Positions 49,733-62,189 are shown, counted from the first letter of the stretch. The stretch is 64,000 bases of DNA from Prochilodus magdalenae (GCA_024036415.1 JAMWET010002871.1:343501-407500), one strand, 5' to 3'. The notes: generated from the sequence alone by a model not told the origin. A program made the numbers and translations.

Positions 49733-50514
49733 ATTCGGATAAGGATGGGTTCCTGGCTGAAATATCAGTAAGCTAACTGCTGATATCTCTGTGGGTACAT
49801 GTAGCAGCTGGGGGCTGCTCGTTTGTATCTTCAGGAGGGGTTCAGAGCTCTGTTGTGTGATAAAACCATTCATATCAGACGACATTAAACGCTTTGACTG
49901 CCGTCTTTCTGTGCTCTGATCATGACGGAAAGTCGCTCACTTAGTTCAAATGAATTTAATGATAATGCAGCCGAAAAGCTAGCATGTTTGTAAGTAGCTC
50001 CCAATATAAAACGTCTGCTAGGATTTTTTTTTAATCAGGTTAAAAAACACAAACAAAAAAAGCTGCATTAATCTTCTGAGCTGAAGGATTTAAGGTGGAA
50101 TGGGAGAATTGGAGCATGAAGCAGGGAGATGGGATACTACAACCACAGACAGGATCGTTTGATGGTCTAAATGTCCTTATCAGAAAATGTTTCCAGCATT
50201 ACAGGCATAGTTAGGATGCTTTAATGGTCTAAACCAGCTTGAGGGAAGTGGTAATATTAAACTGAGATTGTGCTGAATTATAATTTAGTAGCTAGCATAG
50301 CATGGGAAGCTAACTTGGCATGAGCTGTCCTGACAGCCAGGGGTAACTAAAGTAGTTTTGCTTTCGGCTGGTAATATTTTCAACTGACCACAACCTTTTC
50401 CCAAGGCCTTTTAATGTGGGGATTGGTGTCATTAAAAGAGGATTCTGAAGTATCAGAGAGAGAGAATGTTAAATATGAAATGTCTGACATCAAATATGAG
50501 ATGTGTAGCTGTCA

Positions 50515-50660
50515 AGTAAGCCCTTACTGAGAAAAGGTCACCGTAGGAAAAAGACGATGTTCAAATAAAAGCTGCTGGAGTTCAGAGCACTGGACTGTCC
50601 ACCCTGGAGTCCAGAACTCAACACCATTGACTGTGTTTTGGATCCTGAGAAGCAAAGCTC
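50515..50660 (+). mobile_element. transposase-derived fragment, family D
   Basis: It shares the block cagagcactggactgtccac..ccagaactcaacaccatt with 17110-17270. No open frame remains. Confidence 0.45.
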
Positions 50661-51229
50661 TGGATTCATTTGATCTGTAATGTGAATGGTTATTGGTTTT
50701 AATACAGTAACCTGCGGTGTTTTACAAGGCTACTGAGTAATAATATCGTAGTGGGTTACCTAATATAATTGGCCAAACTCTGAGCCCCCTCAGTCCCGTT
50801 CAAATCCACATCTCAGTAATGTAATCAGACCAGGTAATAGAATGTGACCTGAAGACAGAGCAGACCACTAAATGGAGCTTGATTCGACACAATTCCTGTC
50901 TGCTCGAGTTATTGATCAGATTCCTGACTTCTATAGTGTTTTTTGTGATGGTCGAATTAGAAGGAGAAGGAAATCTCCCAAAGGTTCCTCTCTTAGCGTA
51001 GCGCAGTAGTTGTTGGCGTTTGATAGGTTAAATGAAAAATCCGGTGTAACAGCCTGTATGGTAGTCCATATGCCTGTTAGTTGCCCAGTGCGTTATTGAT
51101 GGGAAGAGTGACTTGATGATGTAAACATCCATATGATAATTTTATGATCCGGAGTATTTTGAGTAAACTGGGAAAAATCGGCCAATCGGGTCATCCAGAC
51201 TACATTACTGAGCCTCTTCTGGTTAAAGT

Positions 51230-52310
51230 AATTTGCTAAGAGATGAATAGGTCTGATCTTTGGAACTCAGTAGAGATGAGTAAGTCTGATCTTTGGAGCT
51301 GAATAGAGATGAATACGTCTGATCTTTCGAGCTGAGATGAATAAGTGATCTTTTGAGCGGAGTAGAGGAGAAGTAGTCTGATCTCTAAAGCTGAGTAGAG
51401 ATGAAGTCTGATCTTTCGAGCTCAGTAGAGATAAATAAGTCTGATCTTTCGAGCTCAGTAGAGATGAATGTGATCTTTCAAGCGGAGTAGAGGAGAAGTA
51501 GCCTGATCTTTAAAGCTGAGTAGAGATGAAGTCTGATCTTTAGATCTGAGTAGAGGTGAATAAGTCTGATCTTTCCAGCTCAGTAGAGATAAATAAGTCT
51601 GATCTTCCGAGCTGAGTAGAGATGAGTAAGTCTGATCTTTGGAGCTGAATAAAGATGAATATCGGAGTAGAGGAGAAGTAGTCTGATCTTTATAGCTGAG
51701 TAGCGATGAAGTCTGATCTTTAGATCTGAGTAGTTGTGAATAAGTCTGATCTTTCCAGCTCAGTAGAGATAAATAAGTCTGATCTTTCGAGCTCGGTAGA
51801 GATGAATGTGATCTTTCAAGCGGAGTAGAGGAGAAGTAGCCTGATCTTTAAAGCTGAGTAGAGATGAAGTCTGATCTTTAGATCTGAGTAGAGGTGAATA
51901 AGTCTGATCTTTCCAGCTCAGTAGAGATAAATAAGTCTGATCTTCCGAGCTGAGTAGAGATGAGTAAGTCTGATCTTTGGAGCTGAATAAAGATGAATAT
52001 GTCTGATCTTTCGAGCTGAGATGAATAAGTGATCTTTTGAGCGGAGTAGAGGAGAAGTAGTCTGATCTTCAAAGCTGAGTAGCGATAAAGTCTGATCTTT
52101 AGATCTGAGTAGATGTGAATAAGTCTGATCTTTCCAGCTCAGTAGAGATAAATAAGTCTGATCTTTCTAACTCAGTAGAGATGAATGTGATCTTTCAAGC
52201 AGAGTAGAGGAGAAGTAGTCTGATCTTTAAAGCTGAGTAGAGATGAAGTCTGGTATTTAGAGCTGAGTAGAGGTGAATAAGTCTGATCTTTGGAGTTATG
52301 GAAATATATT
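51230..52310. repeat. minisatellite array with higher-order structure
   Basis: About 33-nt units of the form gtctgatctttNgagctNag followed by tagagatgaataa are repeated roughly 30 times with variant subtypes (agcggagtagaggagaagta; taaagctgagtagagatgaa; tttccagctcagtagagata). A block of about seven units at 51454-51660 recurs at 51789-51998, an offset of 338 bp, so the array has multi-unit repeats. Confidence 0.9.
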
Positions 52311-52445
52311 CTTGGATATTTCTTTGAAAGAACTAAAAGTGAGTCTCCTGAAATAGATGGACGCTGTAATGAAGGCAAAGTGTGGTCCTAGTTCAGACAG
52401 CAAACCATGAAATGAAGACTCAACTCCTCTTTTAACAATATATAA

Positions 52446-52451
52446 TTTATT
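52446..52451 (-). promoter_or_regulatory. candidate distal polyadenylation signal (AATAAA) of unc5a
   Basis: On the minus strand the sequence reads gtaAATAAAttatata in an AT-rich setting. It is the last such word before the tandem array at 51.2-52.3 kb. Confidence 0.35.
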
Positions 52452-55400
52452 TACATCCATTTCAGGTTGAATTACTATACATACCTTTCTGAAATTTCAT
52501 AGATATATATACATAAGGCCAAGTAAATACTTGAAAGCACTTAGAAACGAATTTCCAAAATTCTACCCACAAATCCATATCATTGTCCAAAAGTACAGAA
52601 AGCCCTCCTTCGCAGGGCTTCCTATTAGCACAAAGTCATCAACGACAATTTACATTTGACGAGGAAAAAAAACAAAAGTACAAAAAAAGGAAAAAAAAGA
52701 ACTTGTAAAATATGATTTCAAAAAAGGAATTGTACAATTGCATAAGCGCTGTGGCATGTTAAATACAGCATTTTGACTTGCAGAAAGGCAAGGAACATTG
52801 AATTAACAAATCGAAGAACATTCACAGGTACACAATTCTACTGTTTTCAGTCGGAAAATAAAGTTGAGATCGGTAAAAGTAAGCACGCTCACGCACACGC
52901 ACACATTCTTTTATATAGAACAGCTATGGATGTGGGTGACTAAATGTACAGCAGTTTGTGGGGGGCGGGGTATTGGCTTTTCTTCTCATGGACGCATGGT
53001 AGACTTCACGGAATCGACATGCCGTCCAAAGTTGGCTTTTTTTTATTTCTATTCATTTTCTATATATATATATTTATATAGACGTGTGACGTAATGTATG
53101 GAGGCAAGATGTCAACATTTCAGATTCACATTAAGTGAGATGGTGCCGGGTTAGGCTTTTGGGTTGAGAGCGTAGAACAGTTTGCTGCTACCTGAGGGTT
53201 GGGTCTTACTGTTTTATAGTTATTGTTGTTTATTGTTATCTGATGATCCTAATATGTGGCAGCGTTGACTCCCTTCCCTCATCTCCAATCAGGGACCACG
53301 TTAGATATGAGCTTTTCATGAGTTATTTTAAACGTGTAATTGCGCCTTTTTTCTCGTCACGTAACCCGCAATGAACCCCATCCAAAATGGAAACTTCCCC
53401 TTCCCCGTTCGCAAAAAACGGAATCAGGACGAAACAAAAGAAAGAATGGAGTACAAGCGTCGGGCCTAGCCTGCCAACACTGCAAATCGGCTGTAATCAA
53501 TGAACAATAAGCCAACACTTCACAGGATATACTCAGACAAATGTAATGTTTTTTTTTCCCTTTTTTTTTGTAGCTCAATATTAAAATATCATTTACATTT
53601 ACTTACAAAGTGCTATATAATAAATATTTAAACTGCGTTACCAGTGAAATGCTCAATATTAAAATGCTGCACAATTCAAAATTTACATTTCGAAATTAAA
53701 TTCATATCGGAAATGGACTTCGATTGGTTTGATAATTGGCAAGTCGATCGTATTGTTGCTTGGGTTGGGGGTGAAGTTGGTGGATACGCGCACAGAGAAC
53801 AAGAAAACGATGTGGACAATGTTAAAGGATGCCAACAAAATTAGTCTCAAATGGCTCATAAACTTTGGTTACCAACTTCCAGAGATGTTCCATGTGCCAG
53901 CATCAAAACTGGAATAGAAAAGGTTTTTGTTTTTATGTGTTTATTTATATACAACATGAATTTCTATAGACGAAAGTAAAAAAAAAAAGACACGGTTCAG
54001 GTAAATGCAATCAGGAACTCGGGAACCGGTTCAAAAGCGGAAGGTTCCCGCTAAAAGCTCAAAACCTTACTCTATACGTGTGTTTTGGGTTTGTTTAGTG
54101 CCGTGAAATTTGGCCACCTCGGGGTGCCACTTTCTGAAAATTCCGCCATGGCGTTCCAGACGTGGCTGTTACCGGTATAGATTAGGACGAGGCTGTTTAG
54201 CGGGCCGCTGTGACTGTAAAATGAAGCCTTTCACATTCAAAAGAGCTGACAATCATGAAACTGTCCTGCACACATTCGTGGGGTCAGCTGCATCGGCCTG
54301 GAGGAAGGTGCTGGGAGGAGTTACGAGGAGGCGAATTGACACATCGTGAGCTCCTGTTTCAACCTCTTGTAGTATATTCACTGTAACTTGTCATCACAAG
54401 GCTGAAATCAGATTTGGGGGCGGGTTTACAGGAAGAGGCGCTAATTCCCAGAAGCCCATGGAGGCTTTGGGCCGACTGGGGTGGCCAGTTTGGCGGGACA
54501 CCTTCTAAAAGCTTTCATGTGGACAACTGGGTCACTTCATAACTGACATATGGCCGGTGCCGAGCTGCCATTTTGTGCACGTTTTTCTACAGAAGCCCAT
54601 TTGTGCCATTTTTGTTCCTTTCTATTTCAAATTTTTTTTTTTGTTCCAAATTTGTCCAGACTTTGACTTTGATCTCCAAGTAATGACTTCTTTCTCAAGA
54701 CGTTCCACTTAAGTCCAACAAAAGTTTATGTGTAAATTAGCTATTACTATTAGAATTGATTTCACCGTTACATGTCCAAATTTTGAGAATTAAAATTTAG
54801 AATGTTCAGCTGTCAAAGGCAAGGCCGAAAAACAAGCCACTTTTATTCTAACGGGCTTCCATGCTAACACCATAATACGAGGCCTTCAAAAGGAAATTCA
54901 AGTAATCGATTGCTGAAGCCAAGTGTCATTCTGCAGTTACTGTCAATCAATCAACCAATCAACCAATCAACCTTCATTTGTACTTGGAAAAACATTGAGG
55001 TTGACCCTCACTTTTCAATGCAGCCGAGCATTTACATCTCAAGGGATGGAAAAAGAAATTAAAAATGGATTTTAATCTGAAAACTAAACTTAAAGAAGGC
55101 AATAACCTCAAACCAGTTAAATGGTAAAAGAATTAAGATTTATTTAATAAGTGGAGAAAAACAAAATCGATGTAATAAACTAATTCATAAGGTTTTAACA
55201 TAAAATAGAGATCAAATAAAAAAAGAAACAAAGAAAAGGATTATATAAAGGAAATGAGATGAAAACGTAAAATAACACATTTTGTGATAATAAAAATAAC
55301 CCTGTGTTTGGAAAGCTGGGTCTAAGCTGAATTCTTTATAAGGCTAGGAGAAATAAATGGCCGGAGTGTCACTGTATCCTCTGACTTATTAGGCCCTTTA

Positions 55401-56639
55401 GCTGTCAAAATATGAATAATGCTATAATTCATACTCCAAGTTAGCTAACACAGCTGTGCATTGGATTGATGTTGCACGAAAGTAGGAACAGCCCCAGCTA
55501 CTGTAGAATCCAATGCAACTAATCAACGTTGGACAAAGCTTGCTGCTGTGCATGGAGTGGTTAGCCTCCTGTTTGGCGGCCAGCACCGCTAGCTTACATG
55601 TAGTATTCAGAATTCATCCCCTTAACGAGCAAGTAGATCCATTAAAATGTCCATGTGGCCAAATATGGGACGCAATTCATGTTTACCATAAACAAATTCA
55701 GCTTAGGCCTGGAGTTTATGGTGCATGAGGACAACAACTACAGAATGACGGCAAGACTATGGCGCAACATGACAGTGACGATTATCAACGCCGGCTAAAT
55801 GATCCGACATGGGCCGATATGGTCGCTTTTGAGAAAGAGCAGATCTGCCGTGTGACAATGACACTTGGAAACACGCCTCGTAATGCCGTTTCAGAATGCC
55901 CTGACTTTCAGAATGCATGGCTTTCTTGAAACAACAAGCTCAATATGGAAACTCGATCTGGTAATTGTCAAGTAAGAACACGAATGGCTGTGAAACATTT
56001 GGTAGTATTGCATTTCATATTAAAGCCCACCGTCCTTTTAGAGCCTTCTGGAGCGTAATGATTGGGATTACTATGGAATTGTGTGGAAAAAATCGGGAGG
56101 ACTGTGTATGACATCTTAAAGGCAAGCTTTGGGCGTTTTGGCCACAGTCCTAATAGAAGGTGAGATGTGTTTCCAACCTTCTCCCGCAAAAAAACGACAG
56201 AAAAGAGAAATAACAACAGTTACTCAAACAGAAGGAAAGAAAGAAAGTCCCTGAACGCATTTCTGTTGAAACTTCTTTAGCGGCTCCGTTTCTAGAGGTC
56301 CTGCATACACTAGCCACACATATGAGGACGTTATCATTTAGCCTCATTGCATTTGGGAATTTCTGATTATGGCTTTTGACTCGCATTACAGCCGCATCAA
56401 GGGTGCCCTGAGGCGGGACAGGAAAACAGCTGATGGCTCTCACAACACATGCAGTCGGACCTGATTAACGGTACAATAAGAAATGCTTTGCTAAGTAGTT
56501 AGCTAATTAGCACGACCGCCATAAAACCTCATTTCGCCACCACTTAGAGAATATTAACTTCCCTTTAGAAGTTGTTAGGGTTTCTAGATTTTGTTTACGG
56601 GGAATCTTATGTGTTCTACATCTTTCATGACAGAAGACC

Positions 56640-57310
56640 TAGTAAGAACACTGGTCTAGGGACAACTTGTTAAGAACCACCACATGTTCCACTAGTCTGT
56701 GCTCCTTTAACGTCCAACTATGCTAGTATAAGAGCTGTCTTGCAAACCAGTATTGTTAGCTAACACATCTGGAGAACACTCATGTAGGGACAACTTGCTA
56801 AACCTTCAGTGCTGGCTTGGGGTGCATCCACTCCACGAACCACCCCCGTTCCACTATACTTGCTCTTTTAACTCTCAGTGTACAACTATGCAAGCAAAAC
56901 TAGCTAGCTAGCTAGCAAAATGGGACTGCTTACTTTTAGCTAATGCAAAGGGAGAACACTCATGTAGGGACAACTTGTTAAACTTTTGGTTGGCTTGCAG
57001 CTAACAAGGGTGCGCCCCTTCTAAGACCCTCCCCCCATCTTTAGGTCCATGCCCCGTTAATGCCCAGGGTACAACAATGCAAGCAAAACTAGCTAGCTAG
57101 CAAAATGGTACTGTTAGCAAGCATGTAGGCTAAGTAGAACACTCATCTAGTGACAACGTGTTAAACTCTTAGTGCTGGCTTGCGGCTAACAATGGCACGC
57201 TTCGCTAAGACCCGTCCCCTATTCTTCTAGTCCATGCTCTTTTAATGCCTGGGGATACAACTATGCTAGCAGGATAAGTTGGCTAGCTAGCAAACCGGTA
57301 TTGTTTGGTA
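56640..57310. repeat. four degenerate tandem copies of a ~180-bp unit inside the unc5a 3' UTR
   Basis: The anchors gagaacactcatgtagggac and gacaacttgttaa occur at about 56661, 56789, 56969 and 57152. A second anchor, acaactatgcaagcaaaact..agctagctagcaaa, recurs at similar spacing. Copies are diverged, with the second and third closest. Confidence 0.8.
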
Positions 57311-57900
57311 ATACATTTTTGAAGTGTTCCAATTGCCACCCTCTACTTTAAGCTTTGAAGCTCCAGATAATTCTAATGAGTCCACATTTCCACCCACATT
57401 TTGGCCAAGGTGGTTGTCCCCAGACGTTCTGATCGTGAGGTCAAGTCAGACCCCTCCAGATTAATATGACCCTCTATGAACCCTCTGTGAGGTAATGTGT
57501 GGCCTCATGAAATTCTCAGTATACGTTTGCATATTGCTAGATGCATTTACAAAGTCTGAATGAGTATCCCAAAGATGAACTGTGGCGTGCTTAGCCTTCC
57601 GTTCGTCCGGTGTCGTCCCACAATTGGCTTTTCAGGTTTGAGTAAAAACATCAGGTACAAATGTGACACTACAGTGGGTAAAAAGTACTTCTTGGTCAAA
57701 TGTGGTTACAGATGGGAGGGTGTTTTCTTTACATCGTTGCTTGACGGAAATGCACAGCGTGAGTGTAAGTGGGGAGTCGTATATCGTTAATCACAGCACA
57801 CCCAAATGGCCTTGCATGGTGGGTAAACCCTGTTCGTGGATTAGTCCTTTCTCTATTAAGTAATGGAGGGCGCGGACCTTTTTCTACCCCCACCATTCAG

Positions 57901-57960
57901 AGTCTCTCGGTTTGTCGGTCTGTCTGCCTGTCTCTCTGTGCCTCTGTGTGTGTGTGTGTG
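57901..57960. repeat. CA-rich microsatellite touching the unc5a stop codon
   Basis: On the minus strand the TAA stop is followed at once by about eight CA units and then GA/CA-rich repeat. Confidence 0.9.
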
Positions 57961-58126
57961 TTAGCACTCCCCATCAGACACCAGGAATATCATGGCCTCC
58001 TGCTTGCCGATCTCAGCCATGACAGTCGCCAGCTGGTTGAGGTTTCCGCTGTGGAAGTGCTGGGCTTCCCATAGGTCCAGGATCACCGATGTGGGGCTCG
58101 CTTTGGATGCAAAGAAGCTCATGTGC
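57961..58126 (-). CDS. unc5a: unc5a-like netrin receptor, last coding exon (end of death domain), 5'-partial
   Basis: UNC5 receptors are single-pass membrane proteins that mediate netrin repulsion and dependence-receptor death signalling; the C-terminal death domain is cytoplasmic. On the minus strand a cctatttttgccag acceptor leads into HMSFFASKASPTSVILDLWE, then AQHFHSGNLNQLATVMAEIG and a C-terminal VSDGEC with a TAA stop. The LSFFASKPSPT...ILxLWEA..F..GNL pattern and the terminal V-S-x-x-E-C fit UNC5A better than UNC5B, C or D. Human UNC5A and PDLIM7 both lie in 5q35, which agrees. No upstream exon was recognised between 58127 and 64000, so the remaining gene lies beyond the window after a large intron. 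Confidence 0.88.
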
Positions 58127-58394
58127 CTGGCAAAAATAGGAGGACACAAGCACATTGTTAGAGGTTGTTGGGGACCCTTCAGTTTTCCATTTTGTGTTTG
58201 AGACAGTGGTGTAAAAATGAATTACACTCCTTAACTGTAGGGGGAGCCCAGGAGCCAAAAATACCAGTTCTAACATAACGCTGCTGGAAAGCGTAACTTG
58301 TAATTTGGCCACCTTGAAACCTGGTGAGCCATTTTTCCAGGTTAGCTAGTCACTAACGAAATGTTGACCTACCCAAACATGATTCAGGACAAAA

Positions 58395-58860
58395 TTGAGA
58401 ATTTAGGATTGGGCATGGACTGGACAAGTTTCTGGATGTAGGCCACATCAATGTTCAGACACTCCTGCATCAAAGTATCAGTCAGTTGGGCCAGATTTGG
58501 TGGATGCCTTCCCTGGCTCAATTGCGAGGAGAATTCCCTGTAGACTGGGATTGTATCCACTGCTGATAGACCCGTATGACCGTACGTTTCCATACACCTG
58601 CAGATTCAGCTACTTCCTTCACACTATGGTCTTTGGCCACGCCCACATGCTCAGTCACTCCTTTTAGCCAATCATTAACATCTGCTCTGGAGCCATTTTC
58701 CACACATGGAACGAGACATTCCCTGCACTGTAGCACCTCTTCCCAATCTATGGATCCCGTCACTCACACCCCACAGGTATTTATAGCCTCGTCGTCCTTG
58801 TGCAGCGCCATCTGCAGGAACCTGACGTAACTACCACCTTAAAAAGCAAGGTGACTAATT
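58395..58860 (-). mobile_element. Tc1-like transposon relic, family B, internally deleted
   Basis: The minus-strand frame at 58518-58763 keeps an HTH-like KEVAESAGVWKRTVIRVYQQ, and 58384-58593 keeps PPNLAQLTDTLMQECLNIDV plus the IQKLVQSMP end of a Tc1-like transposase. The catalytic core between them is missing. Same family as 34515-34925. Confidence 0.75.
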
Positions 58861-59269
58861 TTTGGATAGAATTACGCTACAAGAGCATTAGTTAGGTCGA
58901 TGCTGGATGATCAGTTCTGGATCACAACTTATCCCAAAGGTGTAGCTCCATCATTTTGGTGAATGCAGTTTCCACCGCTCCAAAGCCCACAAACTGTAAT
59001 CTATGACACAGCAATAGCAAATGCCCAGGCACAGGAACACCACCAGCACCGCTAGCTCTGCAAGCAATGAAACATTTAGTGTTTACTGCACTCACTGTTA
59101 AAAACTCTAAGCTGAAGTGCTGTTTCACCATCTACCGCTGCCTCCAGACTTGATGCAACATGAGTGTCACTGAGCATCAACCAGCTTAACTGTAATAGTC
59201 CCGTTTGACATTTGACCTTGACTGTTATTTAGCATTAAAGCACTGAAGTAGGCAAGCGAGTAATACTGT

Positions 59270-59285
59270 ATGTGTGTGTGTGGGG

Positions 59286-59355
<70 letters not shown>

Positions 59356-59362
59356 TATATAG
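59270..59362. repeat. (TG)n and (TA)n microsatellite
   Basis: A short TG tract and G-run are followed by about 30 TA units, then interrupted TTTATA repeats. Confidence 0.97.
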
Positions 59363-61384
59363 TGTGTGTCTAAAACACTACATTACATAGAGCAGCATTT
59401 GCAGCCCCTAGACTCGAGCTGTGTGTGGCTGTCCGACAGGAACTGAATGGAGGACGTTTTGTTTGTGCTGTTCTAAAATCCCCATTCACTGTATGTAATC
59501 ACTCCACACTCCCTTCGTCTGAGTAATAAACCATCTGAATTATTCAGTGCATATCCACACTGTACAGCACCAATCTGGGCTTTTAAAATGAAAAAAAAAA
59601 AAAAAGAAGGGTGAAATACCATAAAACAGAGGCTTGTCCGGGTGAGGGTCATGATGTTCTAATAAGCGTGCTTGATTGACATTCCTCTGTCCCGCACTCC
59701 AGGTCTGCTATGCCATTACAGCAGGCTCTACAGGAGTGTTGTTAAGCCCACTGTGTCCACAGCTCACATTAAATAGCTTTTATGTAGTGACCCCTTTTAA
59801 GAAGGCGGGTGTCTTTTTCACTCCAGTGCTGGAATTTGCGTGGAGCATAATCGTGTGGCTGTGGCGGTTAAAACACTCTGTACTCAAGGGGGGCGCTAGA
59901 TTCAAAGCTGGAACTGCTGTTACTCCAACAGCCACAGCAATTGAACATGGGCAGCACAGGGTAGTGATCTGCTTTAGTGGTTCCGCTGGGGAGCGACGGC
60001 GATCATGTCTCGTTTATGTGTTTGTAAACCAACCGGTTTTGCATTTTTGAGACTCGATGGTTCGTCAGCCTCTTCCGTTTGGGCAGGCTTGGCTATTGTA
60101 CAGCTCTTTACTGTGGTGTTCAGAATGCAGCTGGTGCTGGCGTTGCCTTATGAATTTCCTGGTGACATATTTTGAGGCGTCTATGTTCCCATCCTTGCAC
60201 GATGCTTCACATGCTTTCTTGGTGAGCTTTCGCTTGGTTGTTAGCCTCCTTCTCGCAATTTTTCGGACGCTAATAGAATGAGATCTTTGACTTGTGTGGT
60301 TGTAGTCAAACCATGTTAGCCTTTTGATGGGTGGGTGTAATGCCTCCCCTTGGCCTTTCCCAAGACATTAGAAATACATTGTTCATTTATTGGTCAGTGG
60401 AATGTTATACACGGGTCATACTTTACACATGCGTACTGTGTATAGCCTAAGTAGAAAGAAAACATGGTGTTGGGTTAGATTCCTGCCTGGTTTCAGCTTT
60501 AGCCAGTAAGTTCTTGGCATTCTCAGAAGCAGCTTCATGAGGGACGCTTTTCAGGCCGCACTGGAGAAGATGCACCTTCTGTCCAGCATTGAGCTGAGGA
60601 GCAATGGGGCCATGTTCTCTGGAGCTCCATCCAACACCTTTCCAGAACTAATCAGTCAAGCCCTGACCTTCCTAATGGCGGCAGTCCAATCTTCACAGCA
60701 ATGTTCCAGCCATCAGAGAATCGTAGAGGCAGTCAATGGAAGTGAGGCAAACTCTCAAATTCAGAAGAAAAGTTGATGTCTTCAAACTTTTGGACGTGTA
60801 CTGTACATTCCCAGCTTTTTACCATCAGCTCTCCGGGCTATTCGTTTGATGAATAGTTTACAGCAAGCCCGCCGGTTCATTGCAGTGCTGATATTCAGGT
60901 AGCCTGTGACCTTTTTTCCCATTGACCACCCAGAACCTTTCGGATCAAAGCTGATCGATAACAACAAAGCAGAGGCTCTTGTCGGCTGCATGGCCGGCGC
61001 TGGAGGATAGCATCTCCAAAAGCTCGCTGGAGTGGCTGTTTCGATCTAACGGCCTTTTTCTGTTCTTCAAATGCCCAGAGGCTCGGAGCGTTGTTCTGTA
61101 CATGCACTTTATCTCGAGTGAAAATGTGGCACAGAGCTTTAGAGTGGTGGGGCACGAGGAGGGCTACAGCTGGATTCCCCATTCCAGTCACACTTAGAAG
61201 GCCAGAGGTGGGAAGTAACCGTTTCTTTTTGCTCAGGCGCTCGTACTTAAGGCAAGACCGTGATGGATTCGTACTTTCCTTGAGTATTTCCAAATGCTAT
61301 TACTTTCAGTTCTGCATAATGGGTCAACTAACACTTTACCGAAGGGTGACATAAGACTGCACAGACTCTACAACCATGTAAATA

Positions 61385-62121
61385 CAGTGAGGAAAATAAG
61401 TATTTGAACACCCTGCGACTTTGCAAGTTCTCCCACTTAGACATCATGGAGGGGTCTGAAATTTTCATCTTAGGTGCATGTCCACTGTGAGAGACATAAT
61501 CTAAAAAAATCCGGAAATCACAATGTATAATTTTTTTAATAATTTATTTGTGTGTTGCTGCTGCAAATAAGTATTTGAACACCTGTGAAAATCAATCTTA
61601 ATATTTGGTACAGTAGTCTTTGTTTGCAGTTACAGAGGTCAAACGTTTCCCGTAGGTTTTCACCAGGTCTGCACACACTGCAGCAGGGATTCTGGCCCAT
61701 TCCTCCACACAGATCTTCTCCAGATCAGCCAGCTTTCTGGGCTGTCACTGAGAAACACGGAGTTTGAGCTCCCTCCAAAGATTTTCTATAGGGTTTAGGT
61801 CTGGAGACTGGCTAGGCCACTCCAGAACCTTGATATGCTTCTTACGGCGCCACTCCTTGGTTATCCTGGCTGTGTGCTTTGGGTCATTGTCATGTTGGAA
61901 GACCCAGCCACGACCCATCTTCAATGCTCTAACTGAGGGAAGGAGGTTGTTCCCCAAAATCTCGCAGTACATGGCCCCGGTCATCCTCTCCTTAATACAG
62001 TGCAGTCGTCCTGTCCCATGTGCAGAACAACACCCCCACAGCATGATGCTTCCACCCCCATGCTTCACAGTAGGAATGGTGTTTTTGTTGCAGGGTGTTC
62101 AAATACTTATTTTCCTTACTG
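61385..62121 (-). mobile_element. Tc1-like element, family C, with both terminal inverted repeats, 5' half of transposase deleted
   Basis: The left end TACAGTGAGGAAAATAAGTA and the inverted right end (cagtaaggaaaataagtatttg read on the minus strand) are both flanked by TA, the Tc1 target. A second internal copy of aaataagtatttgaacacc at about 61563-61583 gives an IR/DR-like layout. The minus-strand frame 61745-62068 carries [25 protein letters not shown] and [14 protein letters not shown], i.e. the second and third catalytic regions. An in-frame TGA follows KLRVSQ, after which the normal tail continues in the same frame. Length is 737 bp versus about 1.6 kb when complete. Confidence 0.88.
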
Positions 62122-62189
62122 TAAACCCCCTGGATGAAGAGCCCCCTCTATGATTTTCTGGGGGTGTTTTTAATTACATAGAAGTTGGC

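Larger units (their letters stand above)
45300..52429. other. intergenic interval between convergent pdlim7 and unc5a
   Basis: About 7 kb with no recognisable gene. It contains a transposase-derived fragment (about 50515-50660), a poly-T run (48498-48518), a (TCTG)n tract (49497-49732) and the minisatellite at 51230-52310. Open frames near 48.6-48.9 kb are short and resemble no known protein. Confidence 0.55.
52430..57960 (-). other. unc5a: probable unc5a 3' UTR (about 5.5 kb)
   Basis: From the TAA at 57961 to about 52.43 kb there is no recognisable coding exon and little transposon sequence. Several minus-strand AATAAA words exist (for example near 55.14, 54.84, 53.94 and 53.22 kb). The most distal is at 52446-52451, just before the minisatellite. 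A (CA)n tract touches the stop codon, and a four-copy tandem repeat lies at 56.6-57.3 kb. The 3' end is inferred and could be at any of the nearer signals. Confidence 0.4.

Noticed and set aside
49460..49885. Minus-strand 141-codon frame rich in Thr/Asp/Arg/Gln
   Set aside because: It is a translation of the TCTG repeat.
60470..60805. Open frame ending near cttcaaacttttggacgtgtactgta
   Set aside because: The terminal word resembles ends of the MITE at 23.0 kb, but no matching left end or interior was found.
60895..61293. 132-codon minus-strand frame upstream of the unc5a last exon, tested as an earlier death-domain exon
   Set aside because: It lacks the conserved UNC5 death-domain residues (such as DWRxLAQKL) and the phase needed to join 58126.
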